A stretch of 64,000 nucleotides of DNA from Bacilli bacterium. Lineage in GTDB: Bacteria > Bacillota_I > Bacilli_A > RFN20 > CAG-826. The translations under genes were made by a program, and so were the position numbers. Under the pieces are notes generated by a model, which did not search any database, was not told the origin of the DNA, and saw only the letters and a list, made by a program, of their open reading frames with translations. Positions 33,379-41,507 of the stretch are shown here, one piece after another. Positions within the stretch are counted from its first letter, which is position 1; every line of letters starts with the position of its first letter. The stretch spans positions 124,001 through 188,000 of the forward strand of contig JAKSVB010000001.1 of the NCBI GenBank assembly GCA_024408335.1. The letters run 5' to 3'.

Positions 33379-33771
33379 CTAGTTGATGGCGATTTTGCGT
33401 GCAGCGTCTTTTTCCTCATTCTTTGGGAAGGTGAGGGTTAAGACTCCGTCTACATAAGATGCTTTGATGTTTTTCTCGTCTTTTAAGCCAACGTAGAAGC
33501 TTCTAGAAGCGGTTCCGTAGGATCTCTCGAAACGGACGTAATTCTTTTCTTCTTTTTCTTCTCTAGCGACAGAGACGGTGAGATAACCATCTTCTAATGT
33601 GATGTTAATGTTTTCTTTTTTGACACCAGGCATTTCGATGTTCATGATGTAATCATTTTCTGTTTCCTCAACGTCTGTTCTCATTGAGTAAGTATTGTTA
33701 TATCTGCTTCTTTTCTCTAAAGGATAGAAGAGATCGAAGAATGGATCGTAGTTGTTAAGTTCAAATGTCAT
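33379..33771 (-). CDS. Small heat-shock protein, Hsp20/alpha-crystallin family
   Basis: ATP-independent holdase chaperone that binds unfolding proteins. The alpha-crystallin domain (about 30-125) runs from NTYSMRTDVEETENDYIMNIEMPGVKKENINITLEDGYLTV to FERSYGTASRSFYV and the closing ASYVDGVLTLTFPKNE; a C-terminal KIAIN follows in place of a clear IxI. I start at the ATG at 33771 (MTFELNNYDPFF), which has AGGAGG 7 nt upstream, giving 130 residues. Two CIRCE operators and a TTGACA/TAATAT promoter precede it, so HrcA repression is expected. Confidence 0.93.
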   Translation of the reverse strand: MTFELNNYDPFFDLFYPLEKRSRYNNTYSMRTDVEETENDYIMNIEMPGVKKENINITLEDGYLTVSVAREEKEEKNYVRFERSYGTASRSFYVGLKDEKNIKASYVDGVLTLTFPKNEEKDAARKIAIN

Positions 33772-33794
33772 TTTTTTATCCTCCTGTTGGATTG

Positions 33795-33821
33795 TTAGCA
33801 CTCGTACTACCTAAGTGCTAA
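33795..33821 (-). promoter_or_regulatory. CIRCE operator 1 (HrcA site), start-proximal
   Basis: TTAGCACTC-N9-AAGTGCTAA matches the CIRCE consensus (TTAGCACTC-N9-GAGTGCTAA) at 17 of 18 arm positions. It lies between the hsp20 -10 box and its ribosome binding site, around the expected transcription start. Confidence 0.93.
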
Positions 33822-33825
33822 CTAC

Positions 33826-33853
33826 ATATTACGCTTAGTTTTAGCACTGTCAA
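33826..33853 (-). promoter_or_regulatory. hsp20 promoter
   Basis: On the minus strand TTGACA (33848-33853), a 16-bp spacer and TAATAT (33826-33831) form a sigma-A type promoter. The -35 lies inside the distal CIRCE element. Confidence 0.8.
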
Positions 33854-33867
33854 TACCTAAGTGCTAA
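33841..33867 (-). promoter_or_regulatory. CIRCE operator 2 (HrcA site), distal
   Basis: TTAGCACTG-N9-AAGTGCTAA is a second CIRCE element, 16 of 18 arm positions matching, 46 bp from the first. It covers the -35 box of the hsp20 promoter. Confidence 0.9.
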
Positions 33868-33871
33868 TTTT

Positions 33872-34276
33872 TTAAATATTTTTACCTCCTTTGCTTAGTT
33901 TGAAGAACATTGTTTTGAGATAGTCGGATACCTTAGAGCTATAAGCTCTAAAATCAATTAAAAAGAACGTGTTGGTTGAGTTGTTTCTAAATACAGAAAA
34001 TAGTTCATCGCTCACTTCTTCGCACATTTTGCATGCGCATACACCTGCAATATCCTCATAATATTTTGATTTTTCAGGTTCCTCTTTTGATGAGAAACCC
34101 CATCCGCATATCAGTGATAAAGCCTTTTGGAAGTTAAGCAGCAATTTCTTTTTTAAGCCGGTGAGCTTATATGATCCGCTTATCTCACAAGAATACGGTT
34201 CGACTGCCTCCTTAATGAGTTTTGTAAAATAAGAAACCATTTCAGTCTCCGCTTCTTGATAAATTAGGTTGTTCAT
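33872..34276 (-). CDS. Hypothetical cytosolic protein with CxxC-like cysteines
   Basis: I do not recognise this 134-residue protein. The start at 34276 (MNNLIYQEAETEM) is chosen because GGAGGGGG lies 6 nt upstream. The predicted structure is mostly helical with no signal peptide or membrane helix. Cysteines lie at SLICGW and in GVCACKMCEEV, the latter a C-A-C-K-M-C cluster that could bind metal. It stops just upstream of the distal CIRCE element and is oriented towards hsp20, so it might read through into that gene, although hsp20 has its own promoter. Confidence 0.6.
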   Translation of the reverse strand: MNNLIYQEAETEMVSYFTKLIKEAVEPYSCEISGSYKLTGLKKKLLLNFQKALSLICGWGFSSKEEPEKSKYYEDIAGVCACKMCEEVSDELFSVFRNNSTNTFFLIDFRAYSSKVSDYLKTMFFKLSKGGKNI

Positions 34277-34328
34277 AATTCCCCCTCCACCTTCATATAG
34301 AGGAGATTTTGAAAATTTGCGCAAAAAA

Positions 34329-34353
34329 AGAGCCGATTTTTAATTTCGGCTCT
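34329..34353 (-). terminator. Terminator of the four-helix membrane protein gene
   Basis: AGAGCCGA pairs with TCGGCTCT and is followed on the minus strand by seven T residues, 19 bp past the stop codon. Confidence 0.85.
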
Positions 34354-34371
34354 AAATGTTTGTTCAATTAA

Positions 34372-34827
34372 CTATTTCTTAAGGAAGGCTTTGACACCGC
34401 CAAAGATGGCTAAGAATCCACTTAAGAATGCCACAGCGGCTGTAGCAATGAATCCCCATGCAAGGCTGAGTTCAAATGATTTGCCATCGATTGTTAATGG
34501 TGAAACCAATGTTAAGACAGCTGCGATGACCATGCAAAGGCCGCCGGCGATTGCGAGGAATCCACCGAACTTGCCACCCCACCAGCCAAAGGCTGTTCCG
34601 ACGAGCTCTAAGAATGTGCCGACGATGAAGAGGACGAACATGGCAACCAAGACATCTGATTCTTTGATGGTTATTGGTGTTGAGTTGTTAGTGAAAACAA
34701 AGTCATAGCCGCGAACTAACGCACCGCTTGCAGAGATTCCAGGAGCGATTGGCATAAGGAATGCAATAAGGGCGAGCATTAACGCGAAGATCCCAAAGAG
34801 ACCTGTTATTGATAAGTTCTTTTTCAT
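34372..34827 (-). CDS. Hypothetical four-helix membrane protein
   Basis: This 151-residue protein has four predicted membrane helices: ITGLFGIFALMLALIAFLM, VAMFVLFIVGTFLELVGTAF, FGGFLAIAGGLCMVIAAVLTLV and LAWGFIATAAVAFLSGFLAIFG. An external loop of about 30 residues separates helices 1 and 2. I do not recognise the family; the layout resembles small tetraspan proteins of unknown function in Firmicutes. It has its own terminator and lies 70 bp after the PIN-domain gene. Confidence 0.65.
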   Translation of the reverse strand: MKKNLSITGLFGIFALMLALIAFLMPIAPGISASGALVRGYDFVFTNNSTPITIKESDVLVAMFVLFIVGTFLELVGTAFGWWGGKFGGFLAIAGGLCMVIAAVLTLVSPLTIDGKSFELSLAWGFIATAAVAFLSGFLAIFGGVKAFLKK

Positions 34828-34897
34828 AAATAATTCCCTTTTCTAAATCGAATTAATCTTACTAGTAACGCAAATTTTCTTCAAGAAGACTTAAACG

Positions 34898-36643
34898 TTA
34901 CTTAAGTTCCTTAAGTTTTGCTTGAAGAGCCTTGATTCCAAACTTAAGTTCTTTTGATTCGCCTGGTTTTAAGTGGCGGATGCGAACGATTTGTTCCTCA
35001 ATGTCCTTGATGGCAGAAGCTTTAGGGTAATTTGGGTTATTAAGGTTGGCGTTAAGAATCTTGTCGTTCTTTTCAGCCTCGGCAAATCCAGAGCTTCGTT
35101 TAACTTCGGCTTTTTCAGCTGGCTTTGCTGGTTCTTTTTCCTTCTTTGCTGGAGCTTTCTTGGAAGGCTTTTTAGGTTTTTCGGCCACTACAGGTTCTGC
35201 AGCAGGCTTTTCTTCCTTTTTAGCCTTTGAAGAAGTCTTCTTTGTTGTTTTTGGAGCCTTTGCTTTTTTTGCCTCAGGTTCTTTTTTCTCTTCTTTCTTA
35301 GGCTCTTCAACTTTTGTTGGTGCCTTCTTTTTAGCTTTCTTTGGTTTTGGTTCCTGCTTAGGAGCTTCTTCCTTAGCTGGTTCCTCCACTTTCTTGGTTT
35401 CTTTTTTCTTAGCAGGTTTTTTAGCCTTTTCTGGCTCAGGTTTAACCTCAGGCTTTGGTTCCTGCTTCTTCTCCTCAACCGGTTTCAAATACACGTGGAA
35501 TTCGTTCTTTGTGCGTTCGAAGACGAGGGTTAAAGATTTGATTTTGATTTCTTTTAATGTTTCAGGTTTTAAATCTGCCGCACCTTCGGAAAGCGCAAGA
35601 TCGTCTGTCGTTAAATCAACAGGGCCATGCACGCCTGCAAAAAAGGCGACGGTTGGGTCTCTAAACATCCAGCCATAATGATCGCCAAGTCTCTTTAAAG
35701 CTGCGCTTGGAGTCTTGCCATATTCGTAATATGGTTTGGCTTTAGCTGGAGCTTCCTGCTTAGGTGCTGGTTGCTCTTTGGCAGGTTTCTTTTGGGCTGG
35801 TTCTTTTTCTTTTGGCTTTGGTGCCTCGAGTTTTTTCTTTTCAGTTAGAAGTTTCTCTTCTGTAAGTTTTAAGTTGAGTTGCTTCTTTTCTTCTTCGGAT
35901 AAACCCTTTAGTAAAGCGATCTGATTTGCAATATCATCAAGCTTTTTGTTAACAGGGTAGTTTGGGTTGTTAAGATTAGCCAAAAGGGCGTTTTCTTTCA
36001 AAATAACCTGTGGTTTGTCAGGGTTTTTTGGTTTTTGAGGGGCTTTTGGTTTCTCCTCGACTGGTTTTCTTTCTGGTTTCTCAACGTTCTTTTTGCCGTT
36101 GAAGTTCCTTGCTGGAACAGGTGCGCTTCTATCGTCGAACTTGATTTCGAGTTCTCCAGATCTTCCGATTTGGTAAACGTGGATGTTGCGTCCTTTTTGA
36201 GATTCGAGATTGTTTAGACCTCTTATGTCTGCTTTAAGCTTTTTGTCTTGGGTAATAACAAGAATCTTTTGACTGATTCTTAGATCTGAGACTTTAGCAA
36301 ATATGGCTCTGTCCGCGAAAGCGTCTTTGTGTAATGCTTTTTCGATTTTAAGAACTTTGTTGCGGTTCCATATGCTTTGGTCGTGTTTCACGATTTTTAA
36401 TGCACGTTTTGCATTAATTCTCTTCTCGTGTTCTCCACTCTTTGAATGCTTCTTAAGTTCAGCCATGCATTCTCCGAGGATCACGACTCTCAATCCTTCT
36501 TTCCAATACCCATGAGATGTCACTAAGGCATCCATAAAGAGCGGAAACGAATCTTCCATCAAGGAACAAGTATCCAAGAGCACTAAGTCAAAATTTGAAA
36601 GCAATTTTGCTAGGCTCGAGGCTTTTGTTTCCTCGCTGTACAT
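34898..36643 (-). CDS. PIN-domain protein with Lys/Pro/Ala/Glu-rich linkers and two NLNNPNYP modules
   Basis: The N-terminal 165 residues look like a PIN ribonuclease domain, with acidic residues in order: Asp24 (LLDTCSLM), Glu58/Glu62 (GECMAEL), Asp111 (ADRAIFAK) and Asp133 (ITQDKKLKADI). The rest alternates low-complexity linkers with three folded parts. These are a helical module starting NLNNPNYP (223-230), a central globular region (about 305-388, YYEYGKTPSAALKRLGDHYGW to FHVYLKPV), and a second NLNNPNYP module (533-540) at the C-terminus. Each module continues with a helix containing DDIANQI or KDIEEQI. I know no family with this layout. AGGAGG precedes the ATG. Role in RNA turnover is inference. 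Confidence 0.7.
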   Translation of the reverse strand: MYSEETKASSLAKLLSNFDLVLLDTCSLMEDSFPLFMDALVTSHGYWKEGLRVVILGECMAELKKHSKSGEHEKRINAKRALKIVKHDQSIWNRNKVLKIEKALHKDAFADRAIFAKVSDLRISQKILVITQDKKLKADIRGLNNLESQKGRNIHVYQIGRSGELEIKFDDRSAPVPARNFNGKKNVEKPERKPVEEKPKAPQKPKNPDKPQVILKENALLANLNNPNYPVNKKLDDIANQIALLKGLSEEEKKQLNLKLTEEKLLTEKKKLEAPKPKEKEPAQKKPAKEQPAPKQEAPAKAKPYYEYGKTPSAALKRLGDHYGWMFRDPTVAFFAGVHGPVDLTTDDLALSEGAADLKPETLKEIKIKSLTLVFERTKNEFHVYLKPVEEKKQEPKPEVKPEPEKAKKPAKKKETKKVEEPAKEEAPKQEPKPKKAKKKAPTKVEEPKKEEKKEPEAKKAKAPKTTKKTSSKAKKEEKPAAEPVVAEKPKKPSKKAPAKKEKEPAKPAEKAEVKRSSGFAEAEKNDKILNANLNNPNYPKASAIKDIEEQIVRIRHLKPGESKELKFGIKALQAKLKELK

Positions 36644-36668
36644 AATTTTTTGTACCTCCTATGTTTTC

Positions 36669-36705
36669 ATTTTACACCATTCTGAGGTTATTAACCTCTA
36701 GAATG
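36669..36705 (-). promoter_or_regulatory. Promoter and palindrome upstream of the PIN-domain gene
   Basis: A TAAAAT -10 box on the minus strand (36669-36674) is preceded by a 28-bp imperfect palindrome (36678-36705). Its core GAGGTTA-T-TAACCTC is perfect, and ATTCT/AGAAT arms continue across a bulge. No T-run follows, so an operator is likelier than a terminator for the upstream ROK gene. Confidence 0.45.
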
Positions 36706-36706
36706 T

Positions 36707-37654
36707 TTAATCAAGCCAAAGAGCGGCTGCCCCAAGAAGGCCAGCATCGTTCTTTAATTCTGAAATGAGAATCTTGACTGCTGGTGTTCCTTTGAAGCCG
36801 TAATGAAGTTTTTTAAGCTTCTTTTCGATTTCGTCAGACAAAGCCTTTCCTTGGTTTGATAGTCCGCCGCCCAAAATAACGGCTTCTGGGCGGAAGATGT
36901 TGCAGAAATTAGCGATACCAAGCGTAAGATCGTCTTCATATTCATTGATAACCTTGATTGCGGTTTTGTCGCCTCTTTCCGCTGCTTCAAAACAGGTTCT
37001 TCCAGATACTTTCTCAAGGTCGCCGTCAACACATTCCCACATAAATGACGATTTGTCGTTAAGCATAGCTTCTTTTGTGTTTTTGATAAGCGCGGTAACA
37101 GATGCGTAAGCCTCAAAGCAGCCTTTAAGACCGCAAGTGCACTGTCTTCCGCCTTTCTCAATAACAACATGGCCAAGTTCAGTGCCTTTTCCTTCTTTTC
37201 CTTCGTAAAGTTTTCCATTAAGGAAAAGTCCGCCACCAACGCCTGTGCCAAGAGTTAACAAGACTAAATCGCTATAGTCCTTGCCAACACCGAATTTAGC
37301 TTCTCCAAGCATCGCAGCATTCGCGTCGTTTGTGACCTTGACTGGTAAACCAGTAATCTCTTGGATCGTATCTTTAAGAGGGGCTTTCTTCCAATTGAGG
37401 TTGCCAGAGAACTCACAAACACCGGTTACGTTGTTGATAGAACCTGGGCAGCCTATACCAATACCGACGAAATCCTCTTTAGTAAAACCTTGCTCAGTAA
37501 TGTTTTGATTGATTGCATCACCAAGTCTTTTGAGTGTTTTAGTTTGTGTTTCTGGTACGACCTTCAATACAAATTTGTGCTTAATCTCTCCATCTGGAGT
37601 AACGAAAGCGCATTTAATTGACATACCACCAATATCGATTCCAAGATACATCAT
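36707..37654 (-). CDS. ROK family sugar kinase (glucokinase type)
   Basis: The 315-residue protein phosphorylates a hexose, probably glucose. It has the phosphate motif GIDIGGMSIKCAF at the N-terminus, VTNDANAAMLGEAKFGVGK with the catalytic Asp, LTLGTGVGGGLFLNGKL, and the ROK zinc motif HVVIEKGGRQCTCGLKGCFEAYAS. No helix-turn-helix precedes the kinase domain, so it is a kinase and not a NagC-type repressor. GGGG/GGAAAG precedes the ATG. It could phosphorylate glucose released by the GH3 enzyme (inference). Confidence 0.92.
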   Translation of the reverse strand: MMYLGIDIGGMSIKCAFVTPDGEIKHKFVLKVVPETQTKTLKRLGDAINQNITEQGFTKEDFVGIGIGCPGSINNVTGVCEFSGNLNWKKAPLKDTIQEITGLPVKVTNDANAAMLGEAKFGVGKDYSDLVLLTLGTGVGGGLFLNGKLYEGKEGKGTELGHVVIEKGGRQCTCGLKGCFEAYASVTALIKNTKEAMLNDKSSFMWECVDGDLEKVSGRTCFEAAERGDKTAIKVINEYEDDLTLGIANFCNIFRPEAVILGGGLSNQGKALSDEIEKKLKKLHYGFKGTPAVKILISELKNDAGLLGAAALWLD

Positions 37655-37686
37655 AATCTTTCCCCTGTTTTCTTAATTTTGCTCGT

Positions 37687-37704
37687 TTTTATTAATTAAT
37701 AAAA
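37687..37704. promoter_or_regulatory. A/T-only perfect palindrome upstream of the ROK kinase gene
   Basis: TTTTATTAATTAATAAAA is an 18-bp perfect palindrome 33 bp upstream of the kinase ATG. It may be an operator or simply AT-rich promoter DNA. No clean -35/-10 pair was assigned. Confidence 0.3.
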
Positions 37705-37798
37705 GACGTCAGTATCTCTATTTGTTGAATTTTTAGCGTTTTTAAAAAGCAAAAAGCACAGCAAATTCTGATTGTTTTTGAGAGACGAAAACAAAAAA

Positions 37799-37826
37799 AC
37801 GCAGGATTTGCATAAGTTTCCTGCGT
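37799..37826. terminator. Terminator of the marR-ABC exporter operon
   Basis: ACGCAGGA pairs with TCCTGCGT, with T-runs on both sides (minus: TTTTTTTG). It lies 13 bp past the stop of the last ABC gene. Confidence 0.85.
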
Positions 37827-37839
37827 TTTTGTGTGTCTT

Positions 37840-39645
37840 TTAGTTCATGTTGAACTGTGAATTGTAGAGACCAGCATAGAAACCGTTTTGAGCAATAAGC
37901 TCTGCGTGGTTTCCTGTCTCGATGATGTTGCCGTCCTTCATAACAAGAATCATGTCGGCGTTTCTGATGGTAGACAATCTATGGGCAATGACGAAGGACG
38001 TTCTTCCTTTCGTGAGTTTGTCCATGGCTTCCTGAATCTCTATTTCAGTACGGGTATCAACATTTGAGGTTGCCTCATCTAGGATGAGTAACGGAGCGTT
38101 CTCGACCATCGCTCTGGCAATAGTAACGAGTTGCTTTTGTCCTGACGACAATGAGCTCTCTTCTGTGAGGCTGGTGTTGATGCCGTCTTTCAAAGTCGAA
38201 ACGAAGTAAGACAAGTTAGCCTCCTCAAGAACCTTGTTAAGTTCATCGTCAGAAATGCCGTTTTTGTTGAAAGTGATGTTGTCTTTAAGTGAACCTTCGA
38301 ACATCCAGGTGTCTTGGAGAACCATGCCAAATAGGTCTCTAACCTCTGTTCTTGGCATCTCCTTGATGGAAACGCCGTCGATTAAGATATCGCCATCAAG
38401 AACTTCGTAGAATCTCATCAAGAGATTGACGATTGTTGTTTTTCCTGCGCCTGTTGGGCCAACGATTGCAACCTTCATGCCAGGTTTAACCTCTGCGGTA
38501 AAATCAGGAATGATGATTTTGTCTTCGTTATAGCCAAACTTAACGTTTTTGAACTCGACTTTTCCTTTGAGGTTAGCGAGATCCAACTTACGAGATTTTT
38601 CACTTTCGTCTTCTTGCTCTTCTTCCTCCAAAAGGCCAAATACACGCTCAGCAGAAGCTGCGGCCATTTGAAGCGAGTTCATAGATTGAGCGATTTGAGT
38701 CATTGGGCTTTGGAATAAGTTGATGTAGATCATGAAGGCAGTGATTGTACCAAAGGTAATGCCTCCAATGTCGTTAGCAAGGAGTAATCCGCCGACTAAA
38801 CAAATAGCTGCATAAGAGAAGTATGAGATGAAACCGAGTAAAGGCTGCATCATACCGCCCGCAATTTGGGCTTTAAACATTGTCCAATGGAGCTTTTCGT
38901 TTGCTGCATCAAACTTTTTACCTTTAGTAGATTCAGCGTTATACGCTCTAATGAGCGTGTGGCCTGTGAAGTTTTCTTCAATGATGCCATTAATCAAACC
39001 GACCTCTGTTTGTCTTCTAACAAATAAAGGCATAGCAATCTTCATGATGAAGGCTAGAACAAGCATGACAACCGGAATCGAAGCAAGGGCTGCAAGAGCC
39101 ATTTGCCAACTAGTAATAAACATAGCGATGAGGACGCCGACTAACATCAACACCGATTGGAAAAGCATCGTAATGCTTTGTTGCATTGATTGGCCAATTT
39201 GATCGACGTCGTTAGTGATGATAGATAGCGTGTCGCCGTGAGCGTGGCCATCAAAATACTTAAGCTTCATCTTGTTGATCTTATTTGTGATGTCGCTTCT
39301 TAAATCAAAACAGTATCTTTGCGAAACGGTGCTCATAATGAACCCGGAAACGAATGTCATGAGGGCGTTAGAAACATAGAAGACTATAAGAACTATGGCA
39401 ATATCACCAATCTTTCCTAAATCGATGCTTCCTTTAGCTGCACCATTGGTGATTTCGTTAGTCAAATCCTTTAGGAACTGTGGCGCAACAATAGAGATGA
39501 CAACAGATATCGAAACGCAGATAAACGAAATCAATAATTGAGGTAAATATTTACGGAACGAGCCCATTAATCTAGCGACATTTTTCTTCATGTCGACTTT
39601 TTGCCTTGGGCCCATAGGCGCTCTTCTTCCCATCATTCCTGGCAT
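37840..39645 (-). CDS. ABC exporter half-transporter, canonical-site subunit
   Basis: The 601-residue protein has an N-terminal six-helix exporter domain (about 30-330) and a C-terminal ATPase. The ATPase carries GPTGAGKTT (Walker A), LSSGQKQLVTIARAM (signature, Ser for Gly), and LLILDEATSNVD with the catalytic Glu. The N-terminus MPGMMGRRAPMGPRQ is a proline/glycine lead often seen in this subgroup. It overlaps the upstream ABC gene by 13 bp. The pair resembles the heterodimeric multidrug exporters BmrCD, LmrCD and TM287/288. Substrates cannot be told. Confidence 0.93.
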   Translation of the reverse strand: MPGMMGRRAPMGPRQKVDMKKNVARLMGSFRKYLPQLLISFICVSISVVISIVAPQFLKDLTNEITNGAAKGSIDLGKIGDIAIVLIVFYVSNALMTFVSGFIMSTVSQRYCFDLRSDITNKINKMKLKYFDGHAHGDTLSIITNDVDQIGQSMQQSITMLFQSVLMLVGVLIAMFITSWQMALAALASIPVVMLVLAFIMKIAMPLFVRRQTEVGLINGIIEENFTGHTLIRAYNAESTKGKKFDAANEKLHWTMFKAQIAGGMMQPLLGFISYFSYAAICLVGGLLLANDIGGITFGTITAFMIYINLFQSPMTQIAQSMNSLQMAAASAERVFGLLEEEEQEDESEKSRKLDLANLKGKVEFKNVKFGYNEDKIIIPDFTAEVKPGMKVAIVGPTGAGKTTIVNLLMRFYEVLDGDILIDGVSIKEMPRTEVRDLFGMVLQDTWMFEGSLKDNITFNKNGISDDELNKVLEEANLSYFVSTLKDGINTSLTEESSLSSGQKQLVTIARAMVENAPLLILDEATSNVDTRTEIEIQEAMDKLTKGRTSFVIAHRLSTIRNADMILVMKDGNIIETGNHAELIAQNGFYAGLYNSQFNMN

Positions 39646-41507
39646 AATCCGAGTTCCTCCTTTGATAATTGTGATAAAGCAATATCTAAGTAGACTTTGC
39701 AGTTCTTAAGTAGCTCTTTATGAGTGCCGATTCCCTCAATTTTGCCATCATCGATGACAATGATCTTGTCGGCATCCATGATTGTTCCGATACGTTGGGC
39801 AACGATAACTTTGGTTGAATCCTTTTCGGTTTCTTTTAAATTAGCCCTAACTTTCTTATCGGTCTTGTAGTCAAGAGCGGAGAACGAATCGTCAAAGATG
39901 TAGATCTCTCTATGAAGAGCGATGGCTCTAGCGATACAAAGCCTTTGGCGTTGGCCGCCGGAAACGTTTGTTCCGCCTTGTGCGATTTCGAAATTGTAAC
40001 CGTTCTCTTTTGCTTCAACGAATTCTTTTGCTTCAGCAACTTCACACGCTTTAACGATGTCTTCATCGCTCATAGAAGGGTTTCCAAGAGCAACGTTTTC
40101 TTTGATTGTTCCTTTAAAGAGGAAACCTTTTTGAGGAACAAGACCCATAAACGATCTAAGCGTTGCTTGGTTAAGGTTTTTGACATTGACTCCATCAACC
40201 AAAACTTCGCCTTCGGTTGCGTCATAGAATCTTGTCATAAGGTTGATGATAGAGGTTTTTCCGCTTCCTGTAGCACCAATAAAGGCAACCGTTTCGCCTT
40301 GTTTGATTTCAAAGTTCAAATTGCTTAAGACGTTTTGATCGCCATCAGGATATTTGAATGATACGTTTTTGAATTCGATGGTGCCTTTTGAGGTGGTTTC
40401 CTCTTCAGAAGCAGGATCAACGATGGATGGTTCTTTCTCCAAGACTTCGTTGATACGTTTAGCGCAAACGGAAGCTCTTGGCCAAAGAACAAACATCATC
40501 ATGAGCATCAAGAACGACATGATGATTTGTGAACTAAGTGTTGAGAAGGCGGTTACTGTTGGATAGTCGATGGTGCCTTTGTTGATCAATGACGCGCCAA
40601 TCCAGTAGATAGCTAAAGTAATGCCGTTCATTATGAGCATCATCACAGGGCTCATCAAAGACATAACTCTTCCTGTGAAGATGTTTATATCAGTGAGGTC
40701 TTTGTTTGCCTTTTCGAATTTTTCTGTTTGGTATTCTTCCTTGTTGAAGGCTCTGATAACTCTAATGCCAGTAAGGTTTTCTCTAGAAATGCCATTAATC
40801 CTATCAATCATCTTTTGAACGACTTTGAACTTAGGAAGAACGACGATGATCATCATGGTGATGAAGACTAATAAGGCAAGGACCGCCATGATTGTGGCCA
40901 TAGTTAAATCAAAGCTTGAAGCACGGATCTTTAAGATAGCCCAAATAGCTGTAACAGGAGCGGCAAAGACCATACGCATCATCATAACGTTTGTGATTTG
41001 GACGTTTTGAATATCGTTTGTGGTTCTCGTGATCAAGCTTGCAGTCGAGAAGCCGTTGATTTCCTCTAAGGAAAAACGATCGACTTTTCTATAAATCTTT
41101 GTTCTGACTGTGGTTGATAAATCTGCAGAAACGTAGCTCGCCAAAACGGAGATAACCGCTTGAACGAGGACCATTAAGCCTGCAAAGGCGAGCATTAAGC
41201 CAGCGTTAATCCAAATGTCAGCTTGAGTGGCGTTTGCAATTGGAGCGATGAGTTCCCTAACTTCTTCAGGGAGAAGAGGGTTATTTAACGCGCCTGCCCA
41301 TCCTCCCATGGCTTGAAGCATTCCATCAATCTCTGGTCCTAAAAGTTCTGGGTGATTGTGGTAGTTAACATAGGTGATTGAGCCAATAACGTCTTTTATG
41401 TAGTCGACGATTGTCATCGTACACCATACCTGGAGAACGGTGAAACCGAGGATCAACACAACAAGAAGCCAATCACGTTTTTTAAAGTTTTTGTATAGCT
41501 TAAACAT
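39633..41507 (-). CDS. ABC exporter half-transporter, degenerate-site subunit
   Basis: The 624-residue partner has a six-helix membrane domain with an unusually long first extracellular loop (about 40-90). Its ATPase domain has GATGSGKTS (Walker A) and VSGGQRQRLCIARAI (intact signature). After Walker B it reads YIFDDSFSALD, with Asp where the catalytic Glu should be. This is the expected degenerate site of heterodimeric exporters, in which only one of the two ATP sites hydrolyses. It overlaps the marR-type gene by 8 bp and the next ABC gene by 13 bp. Confidence 0.93.
   Translation of the reverse strand: MFKLYKNFKKRDWLLVVLILGFTVLQVWCTMTIVDYIKDVIGSITYVNYHNHPELLGPEIDGMLQAMGGWAGALNNPLLPEEVRELIAPIANATQADIWINAGLMLAFAGLMVLVQAVISVLASYVSADLSTTVRTKIYRKVDRFSLEEINGFSTASLITRTTNDIQNVQITNVMMMRMVFAAPVTAIWAILKIRASSFDLTMATIMAVLALLVFITMMIIVVLPKFKVVQKMIDRINGISRENLTGIRVIRAFNKEEYQTEKFEKANKDLTDINIFTGRVMSLMSPVMMLIMNGITLAIYWIGASLINKGTIDYPTVTAFSTLSSQIIMSFLMLMMMFVLWPRASVCAKRINEVLEKEPSIVDPASEEETTSKGTIEFKNVSFKYPDGDQNVLSNLNFEIKQGETVAFIGATGSGKTSIINLMTRFYDATEGEVLVDGVNVKNLNQATLRSFMGLVPQKGFLFKGTIKENVALGNPSMSDEDIVKACEVAEAKEFVEAKENGYNFEIAQGGTNVSGGQRQRLCIARAIALHREIYIFDDSFSALDYKTDKKVRANLKETEKDSTKVIVAQRIGTIMDADKIIVIDDGKIEGIGTHKELLKNCKVYLDIALSQLSKEELGLCQE

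Noticed and set aside
35046-35678. 210-codon plus-strand open frame
   Set aside because: Antisense to the Lys/Glu/Pro/Ala-rich linkers of the PIN-domain gene; the biased composition keeps the opposite frame open. It has Ser/Phe-rich composition, no ribosome binding site and no family resemblance.
34898-36643. Toxin of a VapBC-type toxin-antitoxin pair
   Set aside because: The protein is four times too long, and no small antitoxin gene overlaps or adjoins it.
39633-41507. Loss of the catalytic Glu in the second ABC subunit as a defect
   Set aside because: Asp at this position is the normal degenerate site of heterodimeric exporters such as TM287/288 and is balanced by the intact partner.
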